Program-made: the position numbers and the translations under genes
Notes under the pieces: model-generated
Told to the model about the DNA's origin: nothing
The model's input: only the letters and a program-made list of their open reading frames with translations
Database searches by the model: none
DNA from: Brachionus plicatilis
Lineage: Eukaryota; Rotifera; Eurotatoria; Ploima; Brachionidae
DNA: 64,000 nt
Direction of reading: 5' to 3'
Assembly: GCA_010279815.1 (NCBI GenBank)
Contig: QEOQ01000350.1
Span: 62,001-126,000, forward strand
Shown here: positions 31,896 through 45,027 of the stretch, piece by piece
Numbering within the stretch: the first letter of the stretch is position 1
Layout: the number at the start of each line of letters is the position of its first letter

Positions 31896-34800
31896 TAATT
31901 TTAAAATTTTAAATAAAATATCAATTGATTTTTATTTAAAGTTGTTTAAATCCATTAAGTGTTTTTGATTAAATGGTGAGGAATTTAACTCTTAAAATTT
32001 TAAAAAATATAATGGAAATATTTAAAAATACTTTGCAATCGTTTTTACATTCAAAGACTTATTTAAACGAAAAATTGTGAAAAAATTTTAAGACATTTAG
32101 TCTTTCTTTTTTTGATAAAGACCATAATACTTAAATTAAAAAGTTTGGCAACGCGTTACTTTTAAATTTGAATTTTTTCCAAATAAGATTATTAAAAAAA
32201 TTATAAAAATTCTTTAAACTGCCAGTTATAAAATCTGTAAAAAAATCCAAATAAACTATTATTATTGTATATGAATTTAAGAAAAATTATTCAAAGAAAA
32301 TTAATAAAAATTTAAGATTTTATTTCTGATTCTAATATTTGATTTTCTTGAATATTAATTTTTTTTGAACAATTTCATTAAAATGTACAGAATATTATTT
32401 TTTTGGTTTTTTTAATTTTAGTTTTTCTAAAATGCCTTAATTAGTAAGTTTAGAAGATTATTCCCATCTAGCTTCCAATAATGACCAAATTGGAGCTTCT
32501 AATCATGGACAAAAATTTCTCGAATAAAAAATAAATGAAAAAAAGCTGCCCTATCTTTATTCTGATTTATGTCTTATCGACACTGCTTTTCAAGACATTA
32601 GGTACTTGGTAACACGTTACCACTTCAATTTGTGACCAAACATCTCCAAACACCATCTTTTGTTTTTTATGGCCTATAATCATTAAATTTATTAAAAAAA
32701 ATGACCCAGGCTTTGTCCCCTTAAGAATAAACTTTCTTCTTTCAAAATAAAAATAATTTTATAATTAATAATAAAATTTGATTCGCTAACACAAAAGAGG
32801 AAAAATCAAAATTAAATAAAGAGAAATTATTTTAATATTGCTAAATAATTATTGATTAAATATGAAAATGGCTTTTTCTGTAGTTTAGAATTTTAGCTAT
32901 CAAATTGAATTAAAGATTAGCTTGACATGTATCTGCAATAGTAAAATACGAGACTTAAAATATAATTTTTATTATTTTTTTTTCATTAAACGTCTTAAAG
33001 GCGATATAAAGTAAATTTAAAAAAAATAAAAAAAGACAAAAATTAGATAGTTTCTAAGTAAATATATTTAAGAAAAATATTATTTTTTTTTTAAATTTAT
33101 CACTTTACATCGCTTTTAAGGTGTTTAATAATAACAATAAAAATAATAATGATAATTTAATTTTAATAATTTTATTTTAAGTTTTAGCCTCAAATTGTTG
33201 GGCTTGAAATAAAATTAAAAAATCTTGATTCTTTGGTGTATTTTGGCATATTTGCTTTGCACAAAAAAAAATAAAAAATTATGCTGAATCTTTTTTTTGT
33301 AAAAGATTGGTCAAAATTTGAAAAATGAAGTGTTTCAAAAAAACTAATTAAATTCAATAATATAATTCAATATCTAGATAAAATTCCTTTTATTTTATTT
33401 ATTTATTAAAAAAATCGAATCTTCTTCTAATGAACCAAAGCTTGGATAAGAATGGTAAACTATATTAAGTAAAAAGAAATACTATTTTTTAAAAAAAATC
33501 AAAAATCTTCATAAAGTAAGTTTTATGCTGAATTTAATTATTAAATTTACGATGCAGCGTGTAAAGATCATTAAAGCGGAATATTGTTTGAACAAATGTG
33601 CATGACCAGCTTATCAACTTGTTTGGAAAGCATATTATTAAAGTGTCAAGCGCTAGGTGGCTAAGAAAATAGGATTTAATATTACCTAGCACAAAAATGA
33701 ATTGATTTCGATGCTCGTGCTCGTTAGAAAAAGAGGATCAAAATGCCTTAGGCATCCAAATTAAAGAGATCAAATTAAAGTCTACATTATTTGCTAAATT
33801 TTGTCTAAATCTTTTTTTGGGCCTACAGAAATATCCAAATCAGCAGTGTTCGATTGAAGCCCTAAAAAATTCAGAGATCAAAGTCTTGTTTGAATTTATC
33901 TGATTTTAAATAACACTACTTGAAAATGCACAAAGATCAGATAAAAAGATTGCAAAACTTTTATATTTATGACTTGAAATTCGCCATTAATTTAACAAAA
34001 AAAAATTTAAATAAAATTAATATTTAAAAAAATTAATATCCGTAAGCATTTTTTGGCGACAAAAGCCCATTTTTTCTAATATATTATATTAAAAATTCGT
34101 CTTTTACTTTATTTTTTTTCTTAAACAAAATTCCACTTTCTAAATAAAAGCCGAAAAATAGACTATTTAGACTAAAAAAAGAAAAAAAAATGGAAATTTC
34201 TCTTTTAAATAAATAAACAAACATTTTTCTAGTTCTTGGCCTTGATTCTATTTTAATAGATTAAAATATTTTAAATTTCAAATATTTAATTAACATGATT
34301 AAACTAATTTAAATTCAAAATCAATATTTTACTTAGAGAACTAGCCACGCTCATTGATATTAAATAAAACATATTGGACACTTTGCATTTTGTTGAACAA
34401 AAATTTTTAAATTAAAAAAATATTTTATTTTTATTTTTAGAAATCATGGCGCTCAATTGATTTTTTTGTGAAAAATGAACAGAAAATTATCAAGGTGAAT
34501 TAAGACCAGTCTTTATATTCCCAAAAACAAAAAATAGACCCTGACGAGCTTAAATAAATTAGCATTGATAGCTTGCTTTCACTTGAGTTACACTATTTCA
34601 CCATTCAAGCTCTTAACTTTTAATTTAAAAATATATTCAATGACTTATGGTATCTCGACATTAAGTGTTCAGGTCAACTGCTTTTTAAGATAAACTTAAC
34701 AAGAACATGTCAATAAATTAATTAAAAAAGAAATAGAAAACCTTTTATTTAAAAAAAATAAATTAGTATTAAATTCAAAAATTGAATCTGCTTAACTCAA

Positions 34801-37800
34801 CCTTAAATACCTAAATTGAAATTAATTCTTGAATACGAATTTATTGATTCAGCGATCCATAATATTCTATTTTCGGAGATAAAACTCCAGATAAATTGGT
34901 AGATAAATTAATTTCACGTTTATCATTAGTATTACTTAAATGATACCCACAGGTTTGCAAAATTTTAGTTCTGACTGACAGCAGTAATCTTCAGAATATA
35001 CTAATTGGATAAATTATTATTCTTTGATTTCATTATTAAAAAAAAAAAAGATAAATTTTTTAAATAAAAAAATTACTAAGATTATATTATAACCATGTAT
35101 ATTCAATTTATTTTTTTTCGAAATATGCTTTTGTATCATAAAGTTATCTAAATGATCAAATCATTAAATTATTTTGTTTATTTTTCTTTTTCATTAAATT
35201 TGATTATTTGTAATTTAAAAAATATATAATCTTTATAAATTAAGTAAAGCTTTTTCATTTAAAAAAATCTTTTTGTAATTAATTTATCATAACTCAGCAC
35301 GTCAATTTATTAATTCTTCTATTCAAAAGTATATTTCACATTTTTGAGCAAATATCAAAACCTTGAACGATTTTTAAATGTAATCATATTGAATATTAAT
35401 TAGTTAGCATAAAGGAAGCAAAATTCAATTGATATATACCAAGTGTGCCAGACATTTATAAATAATTAATTTCTTTATTTTTCATCAAGACTAAACAATT
35501 TTCCCAAATCAATACAAAAAATCAAGATTTAAGATTTTTAAATAACCTAGATTAAAAGATAAAACATTATTTATGAAACCACTTAGTTACATAACTTTAT
35601 CATGCAAAAAAACGCTATCATCTCCAACCTAATCTAAAAATAAACAAAACATTTATTTTGAAATATTTTACCAAATTTTCGCTCTCGAAATTGACTCTAT
35701 GTTTAAAAAGCATTAAAAGAATGAATTAATTATTATTATAATTGGTAATAATTTGTTATTATTTAATTTAAATATCACGTAAAAAAATTATTTTCGTGTT
35801 GCCAGAAATAATTATAAAAGATTAATTTGCAAGATTGGAATTGAAAATTAGAAGAAATTCATATTGATATTTAAATTTTGAATAGCTCATGAAAGATTTT
35901 CATTTCTTTACTTTCAATCAAAAAAATATGAAAAATAATTCATAAAATTAAGTCAAGTTTTGATTTTAAATTTATAAAAAAATTTTATCAACTTAAATCG
36001 AATAATTTAAACTAATTTCTGGGCTAAACAAATTAAAAAATCACTAAATAATTTAAATGTATCTGACTACTAGTTCAATATTTCGATTATCTATAAGTAA
36101 AATTTAAGTGGGCATGATTCCCAGAGGGATAAAGAGCCACAACAAAATGATTATTGGATAAGGTTAACTTAAAAGAGAACCAAATTGATTTTAAGGCCAC
36201 TTATATTAAATTTTCAAACCAAATGTAAGCATTTATAAATTACATTAAATTGATTTTCAGCATGCTAATCGATTCGTTTCGCGGACACCTTATCCTTGTT
36301 GCATATGCTTAACTTATTTACTTAATTTTTCATTTCTATTAATTCCATTTTTATTTTTAGTAAGATAAATTTTATTTTTTTTTATTAATAAGCATTTACT
36401 TTAAACCTTTTAAGATAATTGTAAAATGACAGTCTTTAGAAATTTTTTAATTGATTAAGAATAAAGATTTTTAGAACCATACAATTTTTTATTATTTTAA
36501 GAAATATTAGGCTTTTAAATTTTTTCCAGTGCAATTTAATCAAATTCAATGCTAAATAGCTCATATAAAAAATTTATTTAAAATAATTTTTATTTAAAAA
36601 AACAATTTTGTTTTAGAGGTTCACCCTTTAATTTAAATTAAAAAAGTTTAATTAGATAATGACAACAGTTGTTATTAATCAACAGTTAAATAAATAAAAT
36701 AGTCTATTAAGATGGAAGAAAAATAAATTGTCTTTAAATATTTATTCTAAAATATGTCTGGTCATGCCATCAAATATTTTGTTAAGATTAGCCATTCTGT
36801 TTTGAATCGAAGTAAAGAATGGCCTGGAGAGAGTCTAATATGATATCTTGTGGTGTGTAAATAAATTCAATTAACCCTTTATCTAATAGAAAATAGAAAA
36901 AATCGATCAAAAGCCTAATGGTCATGCAGATAACTTAAAAACAAACCATGTTAATTAATTTAAGCTAATAAAAGCTTTTAATCATGTTTATTCAAAAGAT
37001 GAAAATTTTCAAATCATTTTTTTACATAAATTTTCTAAAATTACTTGCAAAATGCAACTCCAGCCTTTAAAAGACCATCTTAAGAATTTTAAATAATTTT
37101 GATGCCTTAAAAATTGTAGAATTTATGTAATCTAATTATTTTTTGGCCAATGCCCCCGGAGACTTAATTTGCATTTATTTGCGTTCGAACAGAACGTTTA
37201 AACGCGTAATCAAATCGAAATTAATTAAATTTTTTGAGCCAGAGCTTCCTTAATGACCAAGACTTTTAATTTTAAATTAGCATTCTAAAAAGGCTGCATT
37301 TAGAGAACATGAGCCCGAAAATTTAAGATCTTTTCAAAAATAAACTTGGTTCTTGGAAAGAATAATTAAGTAAAAAGTGCTAATTATCTTTTTTTATTTG
37401 ATATGAAAAGTTTTAATTAAAATCTAGTCTTGAAATAATTAAAACTGAAATTATTTTATTAATCATAAGTGAATGCTGGTATTGAATTTGTTTTTGTGGC
37501 CTTTTCAAAATTCTAGAAAAAAGCCAAATAGATCAAATCTGAGTTGGTCTTTAAGAATAGGAACTCGCAGTCTTTAGTTGCCTGGCGTGTCTGTACCAAT
37601 TTAAATTAGTGATGAAGCATTTTTTGAATATTTTTATTTATTAATTAAAATATTCAGTTGACCAAAGGCTTGTTTAAAGACATCTTTAATAATATAATTC
37701 TTAAATAAGTATAGATTTTTGTTAAAAGAAAATTTTCTTTTAGACAAGGATTTATAGTTTTTTATATCCAAAATGACAATGCTAATGGAAGTTAATAAAA

Positions 37801-38617
37801 ATTCTTCCCAGATGATTTATTATAAAAAAATGGCATAAATTAGTTTAAAAAGGCAATGAGCTATTAATCTAGATTTTGAATTCGTTTTCAAATTAAAATT
37901 TGTTTCAAGCACTTAATTAAAGACTTTGAGAAGTGAATTTCCGAAAATTGGTCATCTAAACTTAATTCAGCACAAAAAAAGAGTATTCAATTGAGAAAGT
38001 AATTAGATTATAAACAAAAATTCAATTTCCTTGTTTGGTTTATGTGATTTATTAGAAAATATTTAAACTAAATTAATTCATATTTAAAAGTAGCCCTGTG
38101 GCTAGTTTAAATCGAAAATTTGTTTTTAACTGCGATTCATGAATTTCCTATAAACAAATTAATTCATTTAACACCAAGTTTATTCATCAGTTTATAGATA
38201 AATAGTTCTCGTCTTGGCTTTATTTAGCAAATATTTCTTTTATATCTTTAGTAATTTAGAATTTTACATCTAGTTGTTTTATTCCAGTCTAGTTATTTCA
38301 CAAATTGATGTGTTTGTCTAAGCATAATTTTTTTAATTTTAAAAATAAAAATTTTTAACTTATTGAATAAAAAAGAGTTTATTTTAATTTTTTTCTTAAT
38401 TTTGGGATAAAATTTAACTTAAAGTAAATTTTTTGATTTTTAAAGTAATTTATCACTAGAATAAAGCTTATCATTGTATATTAAATTTATTTATTCGAAA
38501 TTAAATTAAAAGTATTGTAATATAAATTAAATTAATTGATACTATAGTAAAAATGTTTTTATATAAAGTAAAAAAAAAATAAATTAAAGTAATGTCATAG
38601 TTTACTAGAGAAAAAAA
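31896..38617. other. Long gene-free A/T-rich stretch
   Basis: Two T1 tails face each other at about 32980-33018 (minus) and 33104-33150 (plus). Otherwise I see A/T-rich sequence with isolated less A/T-rich patches (for example 37140-37210 with CCCCCGGAG and GTTCGAACAGAAC). No supported coding region. Confidence 0.4.
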
Positions 38618-38854
38618 TTAATTCTTTGATAAAGCACCATTGTTTGATTTAGCTGGTCTATCTTTTTTTTTAACATAAACAAATTCTCTCACATTATCGT
38701 CTGAGGAGTAGTTTAGTAACTTGCAAAGACAGATGAAATGCTTACATACGCCAAATTCAAGAAAACATAGGCATCTGAAATAAGGAGGTTTCAACAATAC
38801 ATAATATTTGTTCTCATTGTTGACAATTCTGTAAGCAGATAAAGAATCAATCAT
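38618..38854 (-). pseudogene. SWIM zinc-finger fragment, probably MULE-derived
   Basis: The 78-residue frame contains CLCFLEFGVCKHFICLC, matching the SWIM signature C-x-C-x(n)-C-x-H. It is preceded by NNENKYYVLLKPPYFR, the usual strand-rich lead-in, and followed by a basic tail KKKDRPAKSNNGALSK. SWIM domains close Mutator-like transposases and many transposon-derived proteins. The frame is blocked by a stop six codons upstream of the ATG and no transposase core is present. It is either a truncated transposon relic or a last exon. SWIM motif seen; MULE origin inferred. Confidence 0.6.
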
Positions 38855-41800
38855 GCTAACAGTCCGACAGGATTAATTCATCAGCTTTAACGATCAAACT
38901 GTTATCACATTTCAAACTGTAATCAAATTTAACTTGAGATAAACTCAAGTCATTTTATAAACAACAATGAAATGATTTTGTACTATTCAAATACTTAAAT
39001 TTACTATAGTAAAAAATGAAATGATTTATTTTTGCATGTAATTGTTTTAGAGAAATAAAGTTTGATTTTAAATTAAAAAGCTTTTACTTTATATTAGCAA
39101 ATATTGCTTTAGAAAAAAATAGTTTTACTTTATTGAAAAAAAAAGACTTAATTTTAATTAGCCAGCCCTTAATTTTTAAGAAATAAATAAATCAATGTGT
39201 ATTTAAAAAAGATTAGCTTTTAAATTTTTTTAAAAATAATTGTGATCAAATTTAATATTCATTTTTAAAAACAAAAGTAAAATTGGTAAATAATAATTTT
39301 GCTCAAAATCTTGTAAAAAATAATGTAAAAATCATTTAAATTATTAGGAATCAATTTTTAAAAAATCGAATTTATTTTGAATATTTTATTTATAAAATAA
39401 GCTTTTGGTCACTTAACTATTTTAAATTAGATTTTTAAAAAATGACAAATTTACTTTTTGATTTTTTCGACGAGTTATTTTATAATTAAATATCAAAGGA
39501 TTTAAATTAGTTTTTTTTCCTTACTCAACAAGAAAAATTAAAATTTTAATTGGGAACTCGTTGTGGGATAGAAAAATGCCACAAGGAAATGATATTTAAG
39601 CAATAAGCAATTGGTATTTATTTGTTCAAGATTTAAAAACAAAAAAATTCTTGTAGATTATTATTGAAAACATAATAATCGGAACTCTTTCTAATTTAAT
39701 TATATTTTAAACTAATCGCTATTAGGAAGAGTAAAATTATATTTTTACATGATCTAGAAGATTAAATTGATTTTCATTTGTTTCTCAAACAAAGCACACC
39801 ATGTACCAAGTGACTAATTCACATGTTCCACTCTTCATTCTTGGTTCCTGTGCATTTGTCTGGTCTGGGATGCGTTTCAAAAACGGTTTGAAATTTCTAT
39901 GATTGTGTTTGATATAGCTCTTTTGTTATATAATGGCTGAGTTGAAAGCTGAGCTTGAATTTTTTGAATGATTTAACAATAGAAAATCACTTATGCATCG
40001 ATACAAAGTGAGTCTTGAAAGAAGCTAGATAAAAACAGTGTTTTTTGAGAAAAAATTATTTCCAATTGAAATCAAATCAATATCTAATTGTTGCTTTTAG
40101 ATTTCAATTTTGTAATTTTAAATAACAATTTATTTACTTTTGTTAAATTCTTTCGAGTAATAAAAGAATTTTTTTTAAGAATTATAAATTATTTAGGAAT
40201 TTATGTGCTTGTGCCTGCGAGAGAAACACTCGAAAATAAGCCCTACAAGTATATCAATTCAATGGTAAAATATCTACTAAACAAATAAATAAAAGACTTT
40301 TTTATATGTGGATGATTTTCATATGGCATTGGCTTTTCTCTTCAAAGATTTCTTTTATTTCGAGCAATATTCGGATCCAGCAGACGTAAACAGACGAAGT
40401 TTTTTTGCGGTCGTTGTTTACACAGCTTATAATTAAGCCGAATGTAAGTTCAAATATTTAATTAGAAAAATTCAGATTCATGAAATTTCCTACAGCCTAG
40501 CGACCAAAATTTTAGCTTTTCTTTATTAAATATTGATCAGTCGAAAAATTAAGTTAAACTTTATAATTTTTTAATAAATATATCAGATTAATTTTTTTAA
40601 GTATGAAAATTTAAAATTTTTAATATTGATTTTTTTAAATTTTTTACATGACTTTCACGGTCGTTCTAAATAAAGTGTTATAAGTATCTTTTTCAATAAA
40701 TTAAACAAATTTAAACATAAACATCTAGAAATTTATTATCTTTAATATGCAAGAAGAGCATAATTTCTTTTTTTAAGCATTTGAGTAATAATTCAAAAAT
40801 TGATGCAAAGAGGAAAACATTTATTTCAAATTTTTTCAAGAAAAATCTTTTGAATAATCATCGATTTTAGAGATAATTTTTTTTAAGTTTAAAAAAAATA
40901 AAATAAAATCTATGTGTTACAAATCGTGTAGCAGTTAAATGTTTTAAATTAACTATTAGAAGCATTTGCTGAATTGAGGTAATGTAAAATGTTTTTTCTT
41001 AAGCTTTTTATTTTTTTGTTAAATAATAAGCCTATTTTGCTAATTTTATGAAATATTTTTTCTATTTGTAAAATTTTTTTAAAATCCTTTTTATTTCTCC
41101 TTTTCAAAAAATTCTAATTTAAATTTAATTTTTAAACTTAAAAAAAAAATATTTTTTTCAAGCTAGTTTTGTTGGAATTTTTTCTCTACAAATTAGTTTT
41201 CTTCTCGTTTTTTTAGAAGAAATTATTATTTTTAATTATTTCTAATTATAGTTCTTTTAACTGATCTGCAAAGTATTCAAAATGATTTTTTCTTTAGGCT
41301 AATGATGGCATTATTTACCACTCGATTTGATGGTGCCATGTTTTTTATTCTAGTAACATTAATTAATAAATATTTTAGTTAATAAATAATAACAGTTAAT
41401 AAAATTTATAGAATCTTCAAAATGATAGATTTTTTCAAAGATTATAAGAAAAATATTTTAGAATTCTGTTCAAAAGTCAAAAAGATTAAAAAAATATTAC
41501 TGCTTTAATACTTCTTGTGTAAAATAAACAGCGATAAAAACACTTAGCAAGCATTTAAACAACTTCTTGTGAAAAGAAGTAAATAAGTGCAAGAATATAA
41601 TCAAAATAATGAAAGTTTTAAAAAACTTGATTTTTAATCAAGGACAAAAATGAAAGAGTTCCTTTATTGAGAAAAGTTTTAGATTGACAACAAGACAAGT
41701 TTCTTAACAACTTCCATATTCCATTTCTTTAAGAAGTTCATCAAGCTTTTACACAAAAATAGCAAATTCAGTTATAATTGAGTCAAGTTTAATTTTTTTT

Positions 41801-42095
41801 ACCAACAAAGTTTTTATTTTATGATAAATTTATTATATTATATACTTATAAATAAAAATTGTAAGTTATTATTATTTTAGATGTGTCAAATAAACCAAAA
41901 ATGTTAGTGAGTTTAAAAAACCCATTTTTCTTTTGACATTAAATAAAAACAATTTTTAAACTAAAAGAATAAAATTATAAATTTTATGCAATTCAGATTG
42001 AAGATTAAAAAAATTTTCTAAGTTTTAAATTTTTTTTCTAAAGTTTATTTTTATTTAAAAAAAAAACCGTGGCCTTTCTAGTGTAAATAAAAACT
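38855..42095. other. Gene-free spacer
   Basis: A/T-rich with no supported gene. At 40386-40430 two forkhead-type words (GTAAACA and TGTTTAC) face each other in a short imperfect inverted repeat, possibly regulatory. Confidence 0.35.
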
Positions 42096-42355
42096 ATGGA
42101 AAAATATAACCAAAATATGAACCTTGAGGAAATAGTCAAGGAAATCGATAAGATCAGGTAAATGAACAAATTAATTAAATTATCTTTTAATCTATTACTT
42201 TATTAAAAGCGAATTATTTTTCTTAAATATTTTTTTTTTATTTGACTCTTTAATTATCTTATTATCTTAGGAACTTAAATTATGAAGCTGCGCTTCTTTC
42301 CAAATTTTTAAAAAATGCATATTCATTCACACATGTTTTTGATTCAATCATCTAG
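42096..42355 (+). CDS. Putative two-exon micro-gene, 48 aa
   Basis: Exon 1 (42096-42157) starts ATG and encodes MEKYNQNMNLEEIVKEIDK then I and the first bases of an Arg codon. It ends at a strong donor, ATCAG|GTAAATG. A 113-nt intron ends TTATCTTAG, and exon 2 (42271-42355) continues in phase with NLNYEAALLSKFLKNAYSF and then THVFDSII and a stop. The product is a helical, heptad-like acidic/basic peptide. No family is recognised. Both splice sites are good and the frame is preserved. Exon 2 could alternatively splice onward. Evidence is only structural. Confidence 0.4.
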
Positions 42356-42779
42356 AAACATAGAGTTTTTTGGTTATAAAAAAAAGAACATTTTCAAAAT
42401 TAAATTATTAGAAAATTTATTTTTATGCTGAAACAAAAATTTTATTCACTTTTTTTTTTACATAAGCTAACGCAATACAGAATATGAATTTTAAAAAAGA
42501 TTTTTAGAGCTTTTTTTGAAAAAAAACTGCCAACTTTTTTTTCAGTCAAATTAAAATTTCGAGAACCAATTTTACTCAATATTAGCAAATAATGGCAGTG
42601 AGCAACCAAGATCATGATATTCAAATAACTAGATGAAAGTAAATATTAACATAGAATTTTTACTTTTAGAACAAAAATCAATAGCTCAAATTTCTCGAAC
42701 TAAACACTGATACCTACTCGAGAGATTTTCTTGCCTAATGATACTTAAAACCCTCGGAAAATGTTAAAATGAGCTTAAA

Positions 42780-43853
42780 ATGAATGAAACTATTGATCTT
42801 TTGAACATTCAACCACTAAGCTCAACATCTTCTTCGTATTCATCATCTTCCTGTTCGTCTTCATCAAGCGGAAACAAGACCCAAATGGCCAATAGTCAGA
42901 ACAGTCCTCCAATCTACAGTCAATGCTCATCGAGCAGCCAAGATAATTTAAGTATAGTTGTCAACGATCTGAAACAAATAAGCTGTACCTTGAGCTTGCT
43001 AGCACGTCAAATCGATCAAGTAGTACACAAAATTGACTCCAATTTGGGCAATTCAGTAAACCAGGACCAGAACAATTTAAAAGCTCTCAAAAACTTTACC
43101 AAAATAATTAATCCGAATTTAATTGAAAAGAATGGTAATTTGAATAGAGCAAATAGCAAAAACCGAAACGAAAATATACTAAATAATTATTTAAATAATC
43201 AAAAAATGTTCTCTGACCGAATAGGTAACAGTAACCATAAAGACTTTGTGGACAATTGGAATCAAAGGAACGAAAGTCTACAGCGAACAAAATGCACTCG
43301 TTCTAAATCCCAGCCTGCTTTCAAAGATTCCACAATTCTGGTCCTTTCTAGCACAAATACCAGTCTTAGCCGAGTCTCAGATCGTCCCAGTTCATCACCC
43401 ATTTCCAGTAAATTTTTGACAAACGAAAATGGAGACTCTAGTTTCTACGAGGATCAACTAGATAATGAACTAGAAGGCATCAAAGAAAACAGCGCTGACT
43501 CACGAAAGCCCAATGAACCTTTGACAAACATTAAAGAGCCAAGTAACAATGGAATACAAAAGTCTAAAGCAAAAGTGGCTGGCACCAACCATCATGTTTC
43601 TTTCAACATTAATAATGCTATTTACACAAGTAAACAGGAAACACCGATTCCGATACCAATCTCCATTCTGAAACAGACTAAAATGAATGAACAAACAAAC
43701 TCATCAAGTTCATCGTCAAATGTTTCACCGCTACAATCTTCAATGAAAAAGTCACCAGCTGTACATTTCAATTCTGTGGCCGAAGTTGACACAAAAAATT
43801 CAAAAAATGCCTCAAAATCAGTCCGAATCGACACCAAAACGACAATTCTGTAA
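42780..43853 (+). CDS. Low-complexity Ser/Asn-rich protein, 357 aa, unknown
   Basis: A single open frame with codon use unlike the flanks; an in-frame TAA lies just upstream, fixing the start. Residues 13-31 are polyserine. Residues 57-88 (ending LLARQIDQVVHKID) form a likely amphipathic helix or short coiled coil. The middle is Asn-rich and disordered. Near residues 271-275 and 326-330 are HHVSF and PAVHF, loosely like RVxF docking motifs for protein phosphatase 1. A repeated theme SILKQT / SVRIDTK ends the protein. No family recognised. It may be a disordered adaptor; the phosphatase idea is speculative. AATAAA follows at 43914. Confidence 0.75.
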   Translation: MNETIDLLNIQPLSSTSSSYSSSSCSSSSSGNKTQMANSQNSPPIYSQCSSSSQDNLSIVVNDLKQISCTLSLLARQIDQVVHKIDSNLGNSVNQDQNNLKALKNFTKIINPNLIEKNGNLNRANSKNRNENILNNYLNNQKMFSDRIGNSNHKDFVDNWNQRNESLQRTKCTRSKSQPAFKDSTILVLSSTNTSLSRVSDRPSSSPISSKFLTNENGDSSFYEDQLDNELEGIKENSADSRKPNEPLTNIKEPSNNGIQKSKAKVAGTNHHVSFNINNAIYTSKQETPIPIPISILKQTKMNEQTNSSSSSSNVSPLQSSMKKSPAVHFNSVAEVDTKNSKNASKSVRIDTKTTIL

Positions 43854-43913
43854 TTTTAATATTCATAAAAAAGAGACGTTTTTTTTTTGTTGACTATTCC
43901 AGTTAAAATTTTG

Positions 43914-43919
43914 AATAAA
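43914..43919 (+). promoter_or_regulatory. Poly(A) signal of the 42780-43853 gene
   Basis: AATAAA about 60 nt after the stop codon and just before the adjoining transposon's left end at 43935. Confidence 0.5.
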
Positions 43920-44253
43920 ATTATTAATATAATACAGTAAATATTCGGTATAAGAGATATCTGTTTAAGAGAATTTTGAAAAATAATAATTACACGATTT
44001 TTGTCTTTTTTCTTTTTTTTTTGTCTGCTTTTAATTACGAAATTTACTTCCGGTATAATAAAAAAGTGATAAAAAATTTGACATAAAAATTATCAAATCA
44101 TTTCATCTTATTTGTTTGGAATTTAACTTTACCTTCTAAACAACATCCTGCCCCTTTAATCAAAGGAACCAAAAATCCTTGATCACTATCCTATAAAATG
44201 AAATTGATTGAGCTTTTGAAACAAATAAAATTTCAAAAAAATAAAAGAAAAAA

Positions 44254-44589
44254 ATGTATCGTGTCAAACGTGCTAGAAAAAACGCTAAACCAGTTGCTGA
44301 AACAGCATCTCATTCTCCAAAACGCAACAGGTTAGACTTTCTTCAGAAAGAAGAAATAATAAAGAAAATTCGACTCGGCTTTAGTCACGAAAAAGTAGTT
44401 GGTGATTTTAATATTGGCATATCAACGGTGTACAAAATTTGGAAAAACGAAAACAATTTAGCTACGCACCGTGAAGAAAATCCAAACAGCCCATTGCGTA
44501 AATCCTTAAAAGGATCTGATTTTCCACTTGTTGACCAAGCTTTAAAAACATGGTTTTTCAAAGAAAGGGCAAACAATAACTCATGGTAA
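44254..44589 (+). pseudogene. CENP-B/Tigger-type helix-turn-helix fragment
   Basis: The 111-residue frame reads RNRLDFLQKEEIIKKIRLGF and then ISTVYKIWKN, the first helix-turn-helix of CENP-B and pogo/Tigger transposases. It is followed by SDFPLVDQALKTWFFKERA, the start of the second (Tc5-type) DNA-binding domain, which is cut by a stop. DNA-binding is plausible; transposase activity is not. A short domesticated DNA-binding protein is possible, but a deleted transposon is simpler. Confidence 0.75.
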
Positions 44590-44817
44590 TTGAACCTGAG
44601 CCAGTAATTTCAAATTCGTCAGCAATTACAATGTGTGATGAGCTGAAAAAATTTTGCATCAAGAACAACATTCCGATCGATCAAGAAATGTTCTCTAGCA
44701 TCAAAACAACAGCAACAGTGAATTAAGAAAATCTTTTCGTGAACGCAAAACAAAGTTCGATCAAAAATTTCTTCAAGCCAAATCAAGTTCAATCGACTTC
44801 AGTAATATCAACTAGTT
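44587..44817 (+). pseudogene. C-terminal remnant of the same transposase
   Basis: VIEPEPVISNSSAITMCDEL then KKFCIKNNIPIDQEMF matches the acidic-then-helical tail typical of Tigger/jerky-type proteins. After a stop, a second frame gives LRKSFRERKTKFDQKFLQ and SSSIDFSNIN then stop, indicating a frameshift. The catalytic middle that should separate this from 44254-44589 is deleted. Confidence 0.5.
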
Positions 44818-45027
44818 TAATTTCATTTGTTCTAAGACAACTTAATTTTAATTAAATTTTTTTTTACTTTTTTATAATTTGAATGATAAATTTGACTTTT
44901 TTAAATAAAATATTATAACAAAAAATCTTTAAATTTCCAAGATAAGAAACTTTTTCGGTCAACAGACATTATCTATTTAGTAGAATTATCGGTAAAAGAG
45001 ACAAAAAACAAATCTGTCAAGTCACAC

